In this document: positions 62,286 to 64,000 of the stretch, piece by piece | How positions within the stretch are numbered: the first letter of the stretch is position 1 | Layout: the number at the start of each line of letters is the position of its first letter | Assembly: GCA_963776465.1 (NCBI GenBank) | Contig: CAVZMV010000002.1 | Span: forward strand, 1,240,001 to 1,304,000 | Direction: 5' to 3' | DNA from: DASRHK01 sp963776465 | Lineage (GTDB): Bacteria; Pseudomonadota; Gammaproteobacteria; Nevskiales; Nevskiaceae | DNA length: 64,000 nucleotides | Position numbers and translations under genes: made by a program | The notes under the pieces: generated by a model | The model's database searches: none | Told to the model about the DNA's origin: nothing | What the model saw: only the letters and a program-made list of their open reading frames with translations

Positions 62286-63020
62286 ATGCGCACAGCAAAA
62301 CCAGTCGCTGTCATTGCGTTGAGCCTGATGTCGGTGCTTGCGGCTTGCCAGAAGACCGAGCAGGCCCAGCCCGCCGTCACCATCTCGGTGAGCCCCGGCG
62401 CGGTGAAGGTCGGCGAGAGCGCGACCCTCACCTGGTCGGCGAGCAACGCCACCTCCTGCACCGGCAGCGGCACCTGGAACGGCAACCAGCCCACCAGCGG
62501 CAGCCAGGCCATAACCGCCACGGCGGCCGGCGCCAACGCCTACACCCTGATGTGCACCGGTCCCGGCGGCAGCGCCGCCAATACGGCGACGCTCTCCATC
62601 AAGGACGCTCCCAGGCCGGCACCGGTCGCGCGCGTCGCGCCCAGCTCCTCGGGTTCCTCCGGCTCGTCGGGCGCGTCTGGATCCTGCGCCGACTGCGGCA
62701 AGGTCACGGCCATCACGCCGGTCAAGCAGTCCGGTGACGCCACCGGCATGGGCGCGGTCGCCGGCGCAGTGGCGGGCGCGATCATCGGTCACCAGTTCGG
62801 CAGCGGTCGCGGCAACTCGGCGGCGACGGCTGGCGGCGCGGTCGCCGGCGGCGCCGGCGGCTACATGGCCGAGAAGGCGATCCGCTCCAAGACCGTCTAC
62901 AAGGTCACGGTGGCCATGGACAATGGCGGCACCCGCGAGGTGACGCTGGGCACCAACGAGGGCCTGTTCGTCGGCGCCAAGGTGCGCGTGGTCGGCAACG
63001 ACATCGAGCTGCGCGACTAA
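62286..63020 (+). CDS. Lipoprotein with Ig-like and glycine-zipper domains
   Basis: A 244-residue lipoprotein (lipobox LAAC). Residues about 30-105 form a bacterial Ig-like domain (VTISVSPGAVKVGESATLTWSAS); a Ser-rich linker follows; residues about 155-195 are a glycine-zipper hairpin (GMGAVAGAVAGAIIGHQFGSG, GGAVAGGAGGYMAEKAI), as in SlyB/17-kDa antigen proteins; the end is a beta-rich tail. Should sit in the outer membrane facing the periplasm. An AAGGAG site precedes the ATG. A strong terminator follows. Confidence 0.8.
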   Translation: MRTAKPVAVIALSLMSVLAACQKTEQAQPAVTISVSPGAVKVGESATLTWSASNATSCTGSGTWNGNQPTSGSQAITATAAGANAYTLMCTGPGGSAANTATLSIKDAPRPAPVARVAPSSSGSSGSSGASGSCADCGKVTAITPVKQSGDATGMGAVAGAVAGAIIGHQFGSGRGNSAATAGGAVAGGAGGYMAEKAIRSKTVYKVTVAMDNGGTREVTLGTNEGLFVGAKVRVVGNDIELRD

Positions 63021-63047
63021 AGACGACAGCGTGCGGGCAGCATAGGG

Positions 63048-63082
63048 GCGAGACCGGCCAGGTGCCGGTCTCGCTCTTTTTG
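63048..63082 (+). terminator. Rho-independent terminator
   Basis: GCGAGACCGGC-CAGGT-GCCGGTCTCGC, an 11-base-pair stem, followed by TCTTTTTG. Ends the glycine-zipper lipoprotein transcript. Confidence 0.9.
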
Positions 63083-63123
63083 TCCCGGGAATGTCGACCC
63101 GAGCGGTGAGATAGGCTTATTCG

Positions 63124-63699
63124 ATGCCTCCGCAGCTTTATCTTGCCTCGCGCTCGCCGCGCCGCAGCCAGTTGCTTGCGCAGCTCAAGCTGCGCTTCGA
63201 GGTGCTGCCGGCCGACATCCCGGAAACGCCTGAGCCGGGCCAGGCGGCGAGCGACTACGTGCTGGCCATGGCGGCTGGCAAGGCGCGCGCAGCCGCCAGC
63301 CGCGCGTCCGCTGATTTGCCCGTGCTGGGTGCCGACACCGAGGTCGTCGTCGACGGCGAGATCCTGGGCAAGCCCGCCGATCGCGAGCACGCTGTGGCGA
63401 TGCTGCTGCGCCTGTCGCGGCGCACGCACCAGGTGTTCAGCGGCGTCGCCGTCGTGCAGGACGCGCGCCTGCAAAGCGCGCTGTCGGTGACGGAGGTCGA
63501 GTTCGCGCCAGTGAGCGCGGCGCAGGCCGCCGCGTACTGGGACAGCGGCGAGCCGGGCGACAAGGCGGGCGGCTACGCGATCCAGGGCTACGGCGCGATG
63601 TTCGTGCGCCAGATCCGCGGCAGCTACAGCGGCGTGATGGGACTGCCGCTGTACGAGACCTGCGAGCTGCTGGGACGCTTCGGGGTGCGCCCGCTGTGA
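63124..63699 (+). CDS. maf: Maf-like nucleotide pyrophosphatase (dTTPase/UTPase)
   Basis: A 191-residue protein: LYLASRSPRRSQLLAQL, VLGADTEVVVDGEILGKP and GDKAGGYAIQGYGAMFV are Maf/YhdE signatures. YhdE-type Maf proteins hydrolyse dTTP, UTP and modified pyrimidine triphosphates, keeping them out of nucleic acids. Its stop overlaps the GTG start of rng, the usual gammaproteobacterial maf-rng pairing. Confidence 0.93.
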   Translation: MPPQLYLASRSPRRSQLLAQLKLRFEVLPADIPETPEPGQAASDYVLAMAAGKARAAASRASADLPVLGADTEVVVDGEILGKPADREHAVAMLLRLSRRTHQVFSGVAVVQDARLQSALSVTEVEFAPVSAAQAAAYWDSGEPGDKAGGYAIQGYGAMFVRQIRGSYSGVMGLPLYETCELLGRFGVRPL

Positions 63700-64000
63700 G
63701 CTCCGAGATCCTCGTCAACATCGGCCCGCGCGAGACGCGCGCGGCGCTGGTCGAGGGCGGCGTCGTGCAGGAGGTGTACATCCAGCGCGCCTCCCGACAT
63801 GGCCTGGTCAGCAACATCTATAAAGGGCTGGTGAAGCGGGTCCTGCCCGGCATGCAGGCCGCGTTCGTCGACATTGGCCTTGAGCGCACCGCCTTCCTGC
63901 ACGCCGCCGACATGCTGTGCACGCCGGATGCCGACGCGGGTGCGGTGCCGCGCGAGCCGCCGCCGATCGATCACCTTCTGCGCGAGGACCAGGAAGTGCT
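63696..64000 (+). CDS. rng: Ribonuclease G, 5' part only
   Basis: The first 101 codons, cut by the window end. Starts at a GTG overlapping the maf stop. ILVNIGPRETRAALVEGGVVQEVYIQR and GLVKRVLPGMQAAFVDIGLERTAFLH are typical of the RNase E/G S1-like start. RNase G is an endonuclease that trims the 5' end of 16S rRNA and degrades some mRNAs. Confidence 0.92.
   Translation, partial: MSSEILVNIGPRETRAALVEGGVVQEVYIQRASRHGLVSNIYKGLVKRVLPGMQAAFVDIGLERTAFLHAADMLCTPDADAGAVPREPPPIDHLLREDQEV

Overview
The window is chromosomal DNA from a GC-rich Gram-negative bacterium, most likely a gammaproteobacterium near Nevskiales or Xanthomonadales. Supporting this are the LPS export and Kdo genes (kdsD-kdsC-lptC-lptA-lptB), the ibaG-murA-hisG-hisD order, maf-rng, pilU, mpl, a FadE-type acyl-CoA dehydrogenase, many lipoproteins with clear lipoboxes, and dyad-symmetric intergenic repeats of a style seen in Xanthomonadales. 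The taxonomic call is inference. I see no phage, transposase, CRISPR array, rRNA or tRNA.

Layout. 1-2.9 kb: 3' part of a metallophosphoesterase, a MAPEG protein, sanA and a lipoprotein. 2.9-9.1 kb (minus): a fadE-SDR-glpD lipid catabolism operon, a FecR/SPOR protein and ppa. 9.2-11.8 kb: an orphan MlaC, a PadR regulator divergent from an S41 peptidase. 11.8-18 kb (minus): a compact operon of an MHS-type transporter, a secreted cupin, a secreted UPF0210/DUF711 protein, a covalent-flavin-type FAD oxidase lipoprotein and a secreted unknown; I regard this as the best candidate for an undescribed pathway. 18-22.2 kb: pyrophosphate energy genes hppA and pfp (both frameshifted here) and adk. 22.3-29.8 kb: a membrane sulfatase-fold protein, S9 peptidase, rnd, a membrane protein, mpl and a DUF2007 protein. 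29.8-31.8 kb: a secreted lipase (frameshifted) with a beta-rich partner. 32-36.9 kb: a receiver protein, pmbA, a PhzF isomerase, an SRPBCC protein, a cobalamin-binding-like protein and small genes. 37-41.5 kb: a giant lipoprotein combining PKD, carbohydrate-binding-like, esterase, PI-PLC-like and lectin-like regions. 41.7-48 kb: a zinc-ribbon protein, a MEDS protein, then hisD, hisG, murA, ibaG and an ABC-2 exporter on the minus strand. 48-53.4 kb: an RsmB-like rRNA methyltransferase (frameshifted), kdsD, kdsC, lptC, lptA and lptB. 53.4-64 kb: structured repeats, a lipoprotein, pilU, coaX, birA, plsY, an M61 peptidase (frameshifted), three envelope proteins, maf and the start of rng.

How genes work together. 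KdsD and KdsC make Kdo and LptC, LptA and LptB move finished LPS outward. MurA and Mpl feed and recycle peptidoglycan precursors. HppA, Pfp and Ppa all use pyrophosphate, which suggests PPi-linked glycolysis. FadE with GlpD suggests use of both acyl chains and glycerol phosphate from lipids.

Sequence quality. Five otherwise intact conserved genes carry one- or two-base frameshifts (hppA, pfp, lipase, rsmB-like, M61). Three of them are an extra base beside a GTAC tetranucleotide, which looks more like systematic base-calling error than gene decay.
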